Source: Bacteroidota bacterium
GTDB taxonomy: Bacteria > Bacteroidota > Bacteroidia > Chitinophagales > Chitinophagaceae
NCBI GenBank assembly: GCA_025362055.1
Contig: JANYIM010000014.1
Location: 1 to 45,780, forward strand
Direction of reading: 5' to 3'
Length of the DNA: 45,780 nucleotides
Shown here: positions 8,294 through 17,474 of the stretch, one piece after another
How the letters are laid out: each line of letters opens with the position of its first letter
Numbering within the stretch: the stretch's first letter is position 1
Notes under the pieces: model-generated
The model's database searches: none
Told to the model about the DNA's origin: nothing
What the model saw: only the letters and a program-made list of their open reading frames with translations
Position numbers and translations under genes: made by a program

Positions 8294-9373
8294 ATGGTAA
8301 AACAAAATACAAATCTCAACCTGGTACAGGTACTCCGTGGAGTTGCAAGCCTGTTGGTGGTGTTGTTGCATATGACCATAAATTCGAAGGACATTTTGAA
8401 TAAAGATTTTTGTTATAATTTTTTTTCCTTCGGAGGCTCAGGGGTGGATATTTTTTTTGTATTAAGCGGGTTTATTATCACTTATAGCTGCGGAAAAGGA
8501 CTTACTCAACCGGGCAAACTGCTGCAGTTCATTCGCAGGAGGATTGTCAGGATATTCCCTACTTACTGGATCATCATTACCCTTTTTATCCTTATCCAGC
8601 TGGCTTTGCCGGCATTTTACAGAACACATTACCCGTTTGGATTTTCTACTATCTGTTCAACTTTATTTTTACTCCCCGGCCATACAATGGTTAATGGCGT
8701 AAGCTGGACGCTGAGTTATGAATTATTTTTTTACATATTGTTTTCACTTGCATTTTTATTGCCGAATAAGAAACTGGCCTTTATGCTCTCCATGCTGTAT
8801 GCTTTAATAATAATTGCGATACCGTTGTTGGGGTATGATCTGGAGAACGGAAACAGGTGGATAAAACTCCTTACTTACCCGATGAATGTAGAATTCTTTA
8901 TGGGAGTGTTGGCTGCAGTATTGGTGCAACGCATACCAGCAGGGCTAAGCCTTCCCTTGATCTTTACCGGCAGCTTATTGTTCCTGGCAGAAGGGATACT
9001 GGCTGATCATAATTACCAGCTATTACCTAACACTTTCAATAGGGTAGTGGTTTTTGGTATTCCTTCTTTTTTAATGATCGTTGGCCTGGTAAAATTTGAA
9101 TTGACTAAAAATGTTACCATCCATAATATCCTTCTTTCATTAGGGGAAGCTTCCTATTCTCTTTATCTTTTGCATTTGCCGGTCATTGTGGCTTGTATGA
9201 AGATCATCGGCAGGTTTAATATTCAGAATGACCTTATTTTGCACGGGCTGTTGTTATTAATGATCATCGGTATCTGTTATGTGAGTATATTGTTTTTTAA
9301 ATGGATAGAACGGCCCATTATCAGTAAATTAAATGCATTGGGTAATTCAAGATACCCGGTAAGCCACAAGTAA
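8294..9373 (+). CDS. membrane O-acyltransferase (acyltransferase-3 family)
   Basis: Likely O-acetylates (or otherwise acylates) a sugar of the glycan at the cytoplasmic membrane. Seen: 359 residues, about ten hydrophobic helices. LRGVASLLVVLLHM gives the family R-x10-H motif (R15, H26), followed by GGSGVDIFFVLSGFIITYS. SYSLYLLHLPV near residue 290 is another family block. It is the size of the stand-alone OafA-type membrane domain with no SGNH partner. Its stop codon overlaps the next gene's ATG by one base (TAATG), so the two are translationally coupled. Confidence 0.9.
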   Translation: MVKQNTNLNLVQVLRGVASLLVVLLHMTINSKDILNKDFCYNFFSFGGSGVDIFFVLSGFIITYSCGKGLTQPGKLLQFIRRRIVRIFPTYWIIITLFILIQLALPAFYRTHYPFGFSTICSTLFLLPGHTMVNGVSWTLSYELFFYILFSLAFLLPNKKLAFMLSMLYALIIIAIPLLGYDLENGNRWIKLLTYPMNVEFFMGVLAAVLVQRIPAGLSLPLIFTGSLLFLAEGILADHNYQLLPNTFNRVVVFGIPSFLMIVGLVKFELTKNVTIHNILLSLGEASYSLYLLHLPVIVACMKIIGRFNIQNDLILHGLLLLMIIGICYVSILFFKWIERPIISKLNALGNSRYPVSHK

Positions 9374-10461
9374 TGAAAATATTGCACGTATTATATTCGG
9401 GTTTGGGTGGTCATGGTAATGTTTTTTTCTCCATGGTCAGTGCAGATCCTGAGAATAAATATGAAGCATTATTCTTTGGTGTAGAAGAAGTAAGAAATGA
9501 TTTCATTGAACAATGTGCAAAAAATAATATCCCCTGGTATTTTGCAAAGAAGAACTTTAAACTCGACCTTAAGTATTACAGGCATATAGGGCAATGTATT
9601 AAAAAGAGCGACCCCGATGTAATATTTTTACATGGCAGTGCACATATATTGCATGCCAGGATCGCAAATGTTTTCAAGAAAAAAAAGAGCAGGATCATTG
9701 TACGCGAAACGCAGGCGAATCATTTAAAAACAACAGCTCAGTGGGTATCATTGACTACAGCCATGTTCATGGCGAACCACATTGTTTGTTTAACGGAAGA
9801 ATTTAGAAAAGAGATACAAAAAAGGCTTGGATGGTTCTATAAAGAAAAAAAAGTGAATGTGATCTCAAACGGTATCAACCTGGATATTTATTGTCCGCAG
9901 GAAAAAACACCCCGCAAAGAGATCTTCATAGGAATGCAAAGCAGGCTGGTAAGGATCAAAGACCATCTTACATTATTAAAAGCATTTGCGTTATTAAAAC
10001 GAATGCCGGCTGATTATGCTCCTGCACTGAAATTGAAAATTGCCGGAGACGGAGAATATAAAGAAGAACTGGTTAAATATGCAAATGAACTTGGCATCGC
10101 TACGGATGTTGAATTTACCGGAATGATATCCGAACAAGACCTGGTTACATTTCTGCAAGACCTGGATATATATGTTCATGCTTCACTTGGAGAAACAATG
10201 AGTACCGCCATTATGCAGGCAATGGCTTGCAAATTACCAATTGTTGCTTCAGATGTAAACGGTATCAATAATATGATTACTAATAAAGTGACCGGCCTGT
10301 TGGTTACTCCGCAAAATGAAAATAAATTGTTTGCAGCAATACAGGAATGCATCATCAATCCTGATCTGAGGAAATCGCTTGCGCAAAATGCCCTTGAGCA
10401 CGCACGAGCCAATTTTTCAACACAAAAGATGATGGCATCTTATAAAAACATATTTTTGTGA
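9373..10461 (+). CDS. family 4 glycosyltransferase
   Basis: GT-B retaining glycosyltransferase. Seen: 362 residues; MKILHVLYSGLGGHGNVFFS at the N-terminus, then QSRLVRIKDHLTLLKAF (donor-domain start), IAGDGEYKEELV, and VHASLGETMSTAIMQAMACKLP. In the last block Gln stands where many GT4 enzymes have the second Glu of E-x7-E; I believe this variant is common in this subfamily. It overlaps the acyltransferase stop by one base. Donor and acceptor unknown. Confidence 0.88.
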   Translation: MKILHVLYSGLGGHGNVFFSMVSADPENKYEALFFGVEEVRNDFIEQCAKNNIPWYFAKKNFKLDLKYYRHIGQCIKKSDPDVIFLHGSAHILHARIANVFKKKKSRIIVRETQANHLKTTAQWVSLTTAMFMANHIVCLTEEFRKEIQKRLGWFYKEKKVNVISNGINLDIYCPQEKTPRKEIFIGMQSRLVRIKDHLTLLKAFALLKRMPADYAPALKLKIAGDGEYKEELVKYANELGIATDVEFTGMISEQDLVTFLQDLDIYVHASLGETMSTAIMQAMACKLPIVASDVNGINNMITNKVTGLLVTPQNENKLFAAIQECIINPDLRKSLAQNALEHARANFSTQKMMASYKNIFL

Positions 10462-10484
10462 ACTGAATTTTAAGCACCAACGGG

Positions 10485-10492
10485 TAAATTTG
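10485..10492 (+). promoter_or_regulatory. possible -7 box (TAAATTTG)
   Basis: TAAATTTG matches TAnnTTTG in the 100-bp gap before the gene at 10562. A TTG lies 26 bases upstream, which is longer than the usual spacing, so this is weak. Confidence 0.25.
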
Positions 10493-10561
10493 ATTGGAAT
10501 TTATTTCAATGTTTTGGGTAGCAGGCCGCTATTTGTATGATCCCAGATAATTTAAAAGATA

Positions 10562-11437
10562 ATGTTTAAATCGCTATTTAAAAAGCAGGTTAATAACGCT
10601 CAAAGATTTTTTGGTACCTATGACCTGATCAAGGTGCAAAGTATCCAGCAGGAAGCCGAATATAAAAGGGTGAAGGATGAAATAGCTGCTCAATACCCGG
10701 ATAGTATTGCATTGTGTGGGTATAAAGTATACTCGCAAACAGACGAAGATGGCATCATTGAAGAGATTTTTAAGAGCATACCCAATGATAAAAGATTTTT
10801 GGAAATAGGTATTCAGACGGGAATTGAATGTAACTCCCTCTTTCTGCTTTTGCAAGGATGGAAAGGTACATGGGTAGAGGGAGATGATAAATACTGTAAA
10901 AAAATTGCGAAGGACCTCAACGGGACAAGTTTTAAAAATAAGCTCTCTGTTGAAAATGTATTTGTCGATAAAGAGAATATCATTGATATTTTTAACCGGG
11001 CAAATGGTTTTTTTGAATCAACAGAGATTGATTTCTTTTCACTGGATATTGACGGAAATGATTATCATATAATGGAACAATTATTAAAGCATTCCTTTTT
11101 CCCCAAAGTGATTTGCGTGGAATACAATGCAAAATTTCAGCCTCCTTTGAAGTTTAAGGTAAAATACAATAAATCGATCGTGTGGGATGGAACGGATTAC
11201 CAGGGATGCACTTTGCAGAGTTATGCTGACCTGTTTGCAGCCTTCAACTACACCCTTGTTTGTTGTAATATACCTGGTACGAACGCTTTTTTTGTCAGGA
11301 ATGAATTTGCATCTTCCTTTAAGACCTATACTACTACAGAGTTATATCAACCCAACCGTTATTACCTGAGCCCCATCAGGCTGGCACACAAGCCTTCTTT
11401 ACATTACCTGAAAGATATCCTGCAAGAAGGGAAATAA
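10562..11437 (+). CDS. putative methyltransferase-like protein, family not firmly recognised
   Basis: Seen: 291 residues, no signal peptide or membrane helix. The core reads YSQTDEDGIIEEIFK, FLEIGIQTGIECNSLFL, GWKGTWVEGDD and FFSLDIDGNDYHIMEQL, then VICVEYNAKF. The layout (acidic G-rich turn, then E/D at the end of the next strand, then D-I-D-G-N-D) resembles the SAM-binding fold of FkbM-like proteins. It lacks the exact FkbM signature (K-I-D-[AV]-E-G-x-E); the corresponding position is S-L-D-I-D-G-N-D. I infer a methyltransferase or a methyltransferase-fold protein of the glycan cluster. Gaps of 100 bp before and 29 bp after suggest it belongs to the same long operon. Confidence 0.55.
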   Translation: MFKSLFKKQVNNAQRFFGTYDLIKVQSIQQEAEYKRVKDEIAAQYPDSIALCGYKVYSQTDEDGIIEEIFKSIPNDKRFLEIGIQTGIECNSLFLLLQGWKGTWVEGDDKYCKKIAKDLNGTSFKNKLSVENVFVDKENIIDIFNRANGFFESTEIDFFSLDIDGNDYHIMEQLLKHSFFPKVICVEYNAKFQPPLKFKVKYNKSIVWDGTDYQGCTLQSYADLFAAFNYTLVCCNIPGTNAFFVRNEFASSFKTYTTTELYQPNRYYLSPIRLAHKPSLHYLKDILQEGK

Positions 11438-11466
11438 GTTAATACTTTAATTATAAAGCAGGCCGG

Positions 11467-12612
11467 ATGAAAAAAATAATTTTGATCGATGCAACAACGG
11501 TGATCGAAAAAAAGGATGGCCTTTCGCAGTACATTATCAGTTTACTGGACCACCTTCCCGCTGCAGCGTTTGAGCTATTTGAATTTTCCGTGTTGATCAA
11601 TAAAGGAATTAAAAGAGAGGCATTGTGGGCAGTATTGAACACCGGAAAATTTACGATCGTGGAAGCAAGGATCTCTCCCATCGGGCCAAAGCGCGATTGG
11701 GACATGTTTTGGTTCTTCCGGAAACATAAAAAAATTTTTGACCTTTTTCACAGCACCTCCAATCAATACCCGCTGTGTTTAAAGAATGGGATCGCCACCA
11801 TCCATGATATTACATTTCGCAAATACCTCGATAGTTCCTGGTGGTCATTTAAAATGGCACCAAGATTCCTGAATAAGGTCATTAAAAATGCTTTGCACAG
11901 GTCGGCGGCCGTTATTGCTGTTTCCAACGCAACAAAAACTGCACTTACAACAAATTATCAGCTGAATGAGAAATTACAAAATAAGATACAAGTGATCTAC
12001 GAGGGTTGGGAACACCTTGCTAAAGAAGACGCTGGAAGCACCACCGGCGAGGTTTATCCCATAAGAGGCAAATACTTGTTTTATGTAGGGACTACGCGGG
12101 TACATAAAAACATGAAAAATCTTTTAAAGGCCTTTTTGATCGCAAAAGAACAGCTGCCACAAAATATTGATCTTATAATAAGCGGCAATGAAACCTACCT
12201 TGATGCTGCAGATAAAGGGATCATTGATCATATAAATGCAACGCGTAAACGAATATTTTTTACTGGCTTTGTTTCAAAAAACGAACTGGATCATTTATTT
12301 AAAAATAGCGATGCATTTATTTTTCCATCATTCTCAGAAGGCTTTGGCATCCCGGTCCTAGAAGCCTTTTACTTTAATAAACCCTTGCTATGTTCCAATG
12401 CCACTTCACTGCCGGAGATAGCCGGTGATGCGGCATTGTATTTTGACCCGAACCAACCTTCGGCAATTGCCGATGCCATTCTTTATTTTTATAATGATCC
12501 AACGATAGCAGAAACATTGGCGGCCAAAGGGCGGCAGCAACTGCAATTATTTTCCTGGAAAAAAACTGCTGAAGAAACGGTAACAGTGTATAAAAATGTT
12601 CTTGGCCTGTGA
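11467..12612 (+). CDS. family 4 glycosyltransferase
   Basis: GT-B retaining glycosyltransferase, of the type often annotated as mannosyltransferase. Seen: 381 residues; the N-terminal DATTVIEKKDGLSQY glycine loop, HDITFRKY, AVIAVSNATKTAL, YVGTTRVHKNMKNLLKAF and FPSFSEGFGIPVLEAF with the complete E-x7-E motif, followed by NATSLPEIAGDAALYFDP. It converges with the minus-strand Wzy-like gene, 19 bp apart. The sugar is unknown. Confidence 0.9.
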   Translation: MKKIILIDATTVIEKKDGLSQYIISLLDHLPAAAFELFEFSVLINKGIKREALWAVLNTGKFTIVEARISPIGPKRDWDMFWFFRKHKKIFDLFHSTSNQYPLCLKNGIATIHDITFRKYLDSSWWSFKMAPRFLNKVIKNALHRSAAVIAVSNATKTALTTNYQLNEKLQNKIQVIYEGWEHLAKEDAGSTTGEVYPIRGKYLFYVGTTRVHKNMKNLLKAFLIAKEQLPQNIDLIISGNETYLDAADKGIIDHINATRKRIFFTGFVSKNELDHLFKNSDAFIFPSFSEGFGIPVLEAFYFNKPLLCSNATSLPEIAGDAALYFDPNQPSAIADAILYFYNDPTIAETLAAKGRQQLQLFSWKKTAEETVTVYKNVLGL

Positions 12613-12631
12613 TCTCGTTTTATCGTTGCGA

Positions 12632-13969
12632 TCATAAGGCCAATTCCTTTTTTCGGTCTCCCTTGTTTTTCATATAAATGTACAATAACATAAAAAAGTA
12701 AAAGGGTAATACAGGGAGACGATAACGCACCATGGTGCCAAAATTAAAGGTAGACAAGCCAATGATAACACCCATGATGAGTGTAAAAATAAAACAAAAG
12801 AATAGATAGGGGTCGGCGAAAATATAATAAAAGAATCTCCACAGCCTGCATTTGATCAGTACAAAAAGGGTTAATAATAATGCAAGAAATGATTCCATTG
12901 ACGATAATAGCATCACCAATTTGTTAGACTCCCATAAAAAGGGCCGGAATAAAGTTGTAAATACGGCAAGTGGGCTTCTTAAAATAACCCCTGGCAGGGA
13001 AATATCAGCATCAATATTCGAAAAACCGGAGCCATTCTCATCATCATTTAAAGTGTTATAGGCGTCTTTAAAGGTTTCAATATTGTTTTTTGAATCTTCT
13101 ATGATAGAATCAAGTGTTGATGAAAAACTTACTATTAATATAACTGCACTTGCTAATAAAATAAAACTCACAATAGCCAGTTTAAAAAAACTTTTTTTAG
13201 TTCTTAGAATGATATTAAGCACATAGGCTGATACTGCAGCTACCATTAGCCCAACAGCTATATAGCTTTTAATGGTAAAAAGCAGGTAAACCATTACCAG
13301 CAAAAGAACGGGATCCCTATAACGGAATTTCTTCTTAATAAAAATTTTATATAAGTAATACGCAATAAAACCAGTTGCACCCAGGCAGACAGAGTCTTTA
13401 ATTAATCCACTTCCCCAAAAACAAACAGAAGGCACATATAAAATTGCAAAAGCAAGCAAAAGCGGCGACTTTTTTTCAATTATCTCATTGAGTGTTTTAT
13501 ATAGTTTCCATAAACCGGTAAAAGAAAACAACCCGAAAAACAACGAGATGATTAAATAACTGTTGAAGGAAAGATAGGACAGCACTGCAGAGATCTTCAT
13601 GATCATAAGGTTGGAAGCTACATCTATGCCCGTTGGAAGTGTATTGTCGCTCACATTAGCAACAGCATACATTTTTTCAAAATCATCACTCGACATGAAA
13701 AAAGGGCTAAAGGGATCGCCTGTTGAACTGATCACTTTTCTGATAAAATCGCTTCCCTGGAAAAAACCAAATGAATCACCATAGCCATAATAATACTGGA
13801 TAACGAGGCAATACAATACACTGCCTGCCATGTGTAAAAAGAAACCGATAAGGAGTATTTTTTTCAGCGGTGTGCCTTCATACTTCTTTGCTTTCATAGC
13901 AACTACAAAATAAAAAGCAAACAAATAAACCGGCAGTAAAAGATAGTCGTATATGGTTATGAAGTCCAT
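12632..13969 (-). CDS. polytopic membrane protein, candidate glycan polymerase (paralogue 1)
   Basis: Seen: 445 residues with roughly ten to twelve hydrophobic segments and a hydrophilic stretch around 285-325. It is a paralogue of the protein at 26081-27466; both share, in order, a G-D-S motif (residues 64-66 here), FWGSGLIKD at 184-192, RPFLWES at 342-348 followed by LLSS-x-ES, and NFGT-x-x-RYR at 409-417. I do not recognise a named family. The size, topology and presence in a cluster with flippases but no recognisable Wzy or O-antigen ligase make a polymerase (Wzy/EpsG-like) role the best inference. The conserved Lys, Asp, Arg and Glu residues in otherwise hydrophobic surroundings fit a membrane enzyme. 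It lies opposite to nearly all its neighbours. Confidence 0.55.
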   Translation of the reverse strand: MDFITIYDYLLLPVYLFAFYFVVAMKAKKYEGTPLKKILLIGFFLHMAGSVLYCLVIQYYYGYGDSFGFFQGSDFIRKVISSTGDPFSPFFMSSDDFEKMYAVANVSDNTLPTGIDVASNLMIMKISAVLSYLSFNSYLIISLFFGLFSFTGLWKLYKTLNEIIEKKSPLLLAFAILYVPSVCFWGSGLIKDSVCLGATGFIAYYLYKIFIKKKFRYRDPVLLLVMVYLLFTIKSYIAVGLMVAAVSAYVLNIILRTKKSFFKLAIVSFILLASAVILIVSFSSTLDSIIEDSKNNIETFKDAYNTLNDDENGSGFSNIDADISLPGVILRSPLAVFTTLFRPFLWESNKLVMLLSSMESFLALLLTLFVLIKCRLWRFFYYIFADPYLFFCFIFTLIMGVIIGLSTFNFGTMVRYRLPVLPFYFFMLLYIYMKNKGDRKKELAL

Positions 13970-14091
13970 CAGGACGTGCTGTGATTTAAGGTTAAAGGGT
14001 ATTATGTAAAAGACGCCTGCACTGTCAACATAGCAGCCTCACCGCTATTTAATAATATAGATTGCAATATAAACAATCCTTTTTTTGAAAG

Positions 14092-14099
14092 TATATTTG
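14092..14099 (+). promoter_or_regulatory. -7 box (TATATTTG) in the divergent gap
   Basis: The 201-bp gap 13970-14170 between the minus-strand Wzy-like gene and the plus-strand methyltransferase holds TATATTTG, matching TAnnTTTG, 71 bases before the ATG at 14171. No properly spaced -33 is obvious. I see no other structure in this gap. Confidence 0.35.
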
Positions 14100-14170
14100 T
14101 AAAATACCCCATGCCCAAACAGGAACTATGGGTTTGATGGCGTATTTTTATTGGCGTCAGAGAAAAATCT

Positions 14171-15133
14171 ATGAATATCGAACTGGTAAACCCTTTTAAC
14201 GGACATCAACTTACCCTCAGCGCAGATGGGTTGAAGGATAATGGCCTCATCATTTTTCCTAATGAGAACGGGGCTTACCGCATTGTGAAAGATGATAACT
14301 ACAGTGAAAATTTTGGCTACCAATGGAACAAGTTCGCCGGAACACAGGTGGATAAGACCAGCAAACTGGATATCTCTAAAAAACGATTTTTTGCCGAGAC
14401 TTCCTGGGATGCAACAGATCTTTCCGGCAAAAATATCCTTGAAGTAGGCTCCGGTGCCGGAAGGTTCACACAGATCATCCTCGATTTTACCAAAGGCAAT
14501 TTGTACAGCGTGGATTATTCCAATGCAGTAGAAGCGAATTATAAGAATAACGGGCCTAATGAACGCCTGCAACTCTTTCAGGCAAGCATATACGAAATGC
14601 CTTTTGCGAAAGCACAGTTTGATAAAGTGATCTGCATCGGCGTGTTACAACATACGCCTGATGTGGAGAAAAGCGTGCAATGCCTCATTGAAATGATAAA
14701 GCCGGGAGGAGAACTGGTAGTTGATTTTTATCCGATTACAGGTTGGTGGACAAAATTACAAGCCAAGTACCTCTTGCGTCCCTTCACTAAAAAAATGACC
14801 CACGAAAAACTCTACAAAAAAATTGACAGGAACATCGACTGGATGATCAAAACCTCCCGCTTCTTTTCAAAGATCGGGTTGGGAAGATTGTTCAACCGCT
14901 TTATACCCATTTGTGATATCGACGGAACATTGCCCAACAACCTGCCCTACGACCAGTTAAGGGAATTATGCGTACTGGATACTTTTGATATGTTCTCTCC
15001 GCAATACGATCAGCCGCAAAGAATAAATACAGTGGTTAAGTGGTTCAATAAATATGGTATGCAGGATGTATGGGGAGGTTATATCAGGTACGAGAACTGC
15101 AAGGCAGCCGTAGTGAAAGGCACCAAACCATGA
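14171..15133 (+). CDS. class I SAM-dependent methyltransferase
   Basis: Predicted sugar or lipid methyltransferase. Seen: 320 residues; a short N-terminal region (LVNPFNGHQLTL...NGAYRIV) looks like a degenerate Trm112/zinc-ribbon-type cap. Then ILEVGSGAGRFTQ is SAM motif I, YSVDYS is motif II, and FDKVICIGVLQHTPDVEKSV with KPGGELVVDFYP are the motifs of the Methyltransf_11 fold. The C-terminal half is longer than in minimal enzymes and may bind the acceptor. The gene begins the plus-strand run that continues with a flippase 29 bp downstream. Confidence 0.82.
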   Translation: MNIELVNPFNGHQLTLSADGLKDNGLIIFPNENGAYRIVKDDNYSENFGYQWNKFAGTQVDKTSKLDISKKRFFAETSWDATDLSGKNILEVGSGAGRFTQIILDFTKGNLYSVDYSNAVEANYKNNGPNERLQLFQASIYEMPFAKAQFDKVICIGVLQHTPDVEKSVQCLIEMIKPGGELVVDFYPITGWWTKLQAKYLLRPFTKKMTHEKLYKKIDRNIDWMIKTSRFFSKIGLGRLFNRFIPICDIDGTLPNNLPYDQLRELCVLDTFDMFSPQYDQPQRINTVVKWFNKYGMQDVWGGYIRYENCKAAVVKGTKP

Positions 15134-15139
15134 ACTATC

Positions 15140-15169
15140 AACTATGAACCATCAACCCAACTATGAACC
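15140..15169 (+). repeat. short direct repeat around the flippase start
   Basis: AACTATGAACC occurs at 15140-15150 and again at 15159-15169. The second copy contains the flippase ATG (15163). The ATG in the first copy is in a different frame. Related AACTATCAACTATG words lie just upstream. Probably a small slippage duplication. Confidence 0.5.
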
Positions 15170-16440
15170 TGGCCAAATCATTTAGCATCTATACTGCCGC
15201 TTCTTTTATTAATAAAGGAATGATGGCAATGCTGGCCTTTTTTTTATCCAATTATATCTTGCCGCCCGAGAACGGGGTGCTTTCCCTTTACAGTGTTTTT
15301 GTTTCTTTTGTACTTCCCTTCGTTATTTTAGGAATGCCAACCTCGCTGATACTGGAACACACCAAACTAAATGACAAGGAATATAAACTATATTTTAATT
15401 CTGCACTGGCACTGTCCACTTTCAGTTTTCTCATTTTATTAATGATCTTTTTAGTTGCCGGGAATTTTATATCCGGCGTTATCACCGTGCCGTTCCGCTT
15501 ATTGTTATTTGGCATGTTGTACGCCTATTTTAATCTATACCAGGAAAATATACTCGCTTATCTGCGGATGCTGAACAAACCCGTGCGTTTTTTGATCATT
15601 TCTGCCATTAAAGACCTGCTCGAGATCGCATTAGTGGTGGTACTGGTCATTCAACTGGGTAAAGGGGCCGAAGGCAGGATATTAGCAGGCATTATTGCGG
15701 GAGCCGCTATTTTTATTTTCGGGCTGCTTTTTTTTTATAAGAACGGTCTTATTCATTCACAGGTCAGCAAAAAATACCTGAAAGAAGAATTCAGGTTTGG
15801 TATTTCACAGGTTTTTTTTCAGTTCAACGTGTTTTTACTGAACGGAACGGATAAATACCTGATCAACTATTTCAACCCTCATGATAAAACCGGCCTGGGA
15901 ATATATTTTATGTCGAACCAGTTTGCATTTATTATCAACGTGCTCGTTGGGGCTTTTTTCTTTTCTTACCAGCCCATCCTGTATAAATTCCTTGCTAACT
16001 TTACGGAAGAGAATAAGCTGAAGATGCTGAAAATAAAATACATCTTTGCAGGGTTCCTGTTACTCAGCACCATCGCACTTTGTGTAGCGATCCCTTTCAT
16101 TTATCACCTATTCATTAATAAGCAATACCACCCGGGTATCCCGTATGTGGCCTGGCTTGCCTTCAGTTATTTCTTTTGGGGATTATATGCTTTGATGCTG
16201 GGCTTTTTATATTATTATAAAAAGAATAAAGTGGTCATTGTTTTTTCAGTGATCAGTGCGATTATTTGTATCGGGCTAAATTATTTTTTTATCAGCAGGT
16301 ATGGTGTAATGGGAGCAGCTTATGCTAACCTGGTCACCTATGCTGTTTTGTTTATAACATTATTCATAACCGTGAATCGTGTTTGCAAATTACAACTGCC
16401 ATGGCTGCAGTTCGGCGCAATTTTTAAAGGAACAAAATAA
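15163..16440 (+). CDS. polysaccharide flippase (Wzx-like), intact
   Basis: Moves lipid-linked repeat units across the inner membrane. Seen: 425 residues with about twelve hydrophobic segments of the MOP superfamily. It begins MNLAKSFSIYTAASFINKGMMAMLAF and ends in RYGVMGAAYANLVTYAVLFI, a typical last-bundle sequence. FFQFNVFLLNGTDKYLINYF matches the start of the second six-helix bundle. It is slightly shorter than many flippases but complete. Since the flippase at 1817-3336 is frameshifted, this is the only intact translocator visible in the window. It belongs to a distinct subfamily, not a recent duplicate of the broken one. Confidence 0.85.
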   Translation: MNLAKSFSIYTAASFINKGMMAMLAFFLSNYILPPENGVLSLYSVFVSFVLPFVILGMPTSLILEHTKLNDKEYKLYFNSALALSTFSFLILLMIFLVAGNFISGVITVPFRLLLFGMLYAYFNLYQENILAYLRMLNKPVRFLIISAIKDLLEIALVVVLVIQLGKGAEGRILAGIIAGAAIFIFGLLFFYKNGLIHSQVSKKYLKEEFRFGISQVFFQFNVFLLNGTDKYLINYFNPHDKTGLGIYFMSNQFAFIINVLVGAFFFSYQPILYKFLANFTEENKLKMLKIKYIFAGFLLLSTIALCVAIPFIYHLFINKQYHPGIPYVAWLAFSYFFWGLYALMLGFLYYYKKNKVVIVFSVISAIICIGLNYFFISRYGVMGAAYANLVTYAVLFITLFITVNRVCKLQLPWLQFGAIFKGTK

Positions 16441-16467
16441 TAAATATAAAAGTATCGTTATTCAAAT

Positions 16468-16496
16468 CTGTCATTGATTTCATAATATTGTGACAG
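16468..16496. repeat. inverted repeat CTGTCA-N17-TGACAG in intergenic gap
   Basis: CTGTCA at 16468-16473 and TGACAG at 16491-16496 face each other across 17 bases in the gap before the methyltransferase at 16524. It could be an operator or chance; there is no T tract. Confidence 0.3.
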
Positions 16497-16523
16497 TATA
16501 ACCCTGATCAAGAACCTTTACGA

Positions 16524-17459
16524 ATGAACAATCCATTGAGCCCGGTAACGGGTAGAAATAACACTACACTCACAGATATTTTTTTCAGTAAGGATATTGT
16601 AAAATTGTATAAAGACCAGCTGGGGCTTGATGTGGCTGATTTTTTTTCAGGATTGGATAGTTTCTTTTTGTATCAATGCGGTGAAACAGGTTACCGGTTC
16701 TATCACCCGAAAGGCATGGATGGAGACGGTAAATTCTATTCCACCTTACAGCAACGGTTAGGCGATGATTATTACCACGACTGGAAATTTGAGAACCAGT
16801 TGGCCTATGATGTGATAGGTCCTGGCGACAAGGTGCTTGATATCGGCTGTGGGATCGGTAAGTTTTTGATAAAGACAAAAGAGAAAGCAAAAGAAGTAGC
16901 GGGATTGGAATTAAATGAAAGCGCCATTGAAGTTTGCAGGAAGAATGGCCTTACGGTATACAATGAAATGATTGGCGAACACGCTGAAAAAAACCCGGGG
17001 CACTACGATGTGGTATGTATGTTCCAGGTATTGGAACATATCTATGATGTAAAATCTTTTTTGGAAGATGCACTGAAGTCTTTAAAAAAAGGCGGTAAAC
17101 TGGTCATCGGTGTCCCCAATAATGAACCTTATTTCCAGGGCTTTGATAAATACTGCACACTTAACCTTCCTCCTCATCACATGGGTTTATGGAATAAGGA
17201 AGTGTTTGAAAAGACCGCACAATTGTTCAACTTGAAAATGCAAAAAATAGTATATGATGTAAAAGGAAGTATCAAAACCTATGCATATCTGAAAGCGAAG
17301 TACATGGCGCATGTAAAGTCGCCGGCAGGAAAACATACTAATGGTGAAAAAATAAAAATGCTGGCATACGGCTTAATTACGGTGCCCGTGGCGATCATAA
17401 AAAAGGTCACAAAAGGGATCAATGGCTCCCATATTGCAATAGTGTTTGAAAAAAATTAA
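16524..17459 (+). CDS. class I SAM-dependent methyltransferase (Methyltransf_23 type)
   Basis: Predicted methyltransferase of the glycan cluster. Seen: 311 residues; VLDIGCGIGKFL is SAM motif I, VAGLELNESAI motif II, and MFQVLEHIYDVKSFLEDALKSLKKGGKLVIGVPN holds the later motifs. The N-terminal 60 residues (SPVTGRNNTTL ... YQCGETGYRFYHP) resemble the paired CxxC ribbon of sugar C-methyltransferases with most cysteines replaced, so metal binding there is unlikely. It follows the flippase after 83 bp and precedes a GT4 gene by a few bases. Confidence 0.83.
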   Translation: MNNPLSPVTGRNNTTLTDIFFSKDIVKLYKDQLGLDVADFFSGLDSFFLYQCGETGYRFYHPKGMDGDGKFYSTLQQRLGDDYYHDWKFENQLAYDVIGPGDKVLDIGCGIGKFLIKTKEKAKEVAGLELNESAIEVCRKNGLTVYNEMIGEHAEKNPGHYDVVCMFQVLEHIYDVKSFLEDALKSLKKGGKLVIGVPNNEPYFQGFDKYCTLNLPPHHMGLWNKEVFEKTAQLFNLKMQKIVYDVKGSIKTYAYLKAKYMAHVKSPAGKHTNGEKIKMLAYGLITVPVAIIKKVTKGINGSHIAIVFEKN

Positions 17460-17474
17460 CCGTTATTGCTGCTC

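Noticed and set aside
9373-10461. Missing second Glu in the GT4 E-x7-E motif as a defect
   Set aside because: The GETMSTAIMQAMA form appears to be a normal variant of this GT4 subfamily.
12613-12631. ATCG-TTG-CGAT as a bidirectional terminator between convergent genes
   Set aside because: Only a 4-bp stem; not supportable.
14126-14572. Long minus-strand ORF opposite the methyltransferase
   Set aside because: Shadow of a well-supported plus-strand gene; no protein family features.
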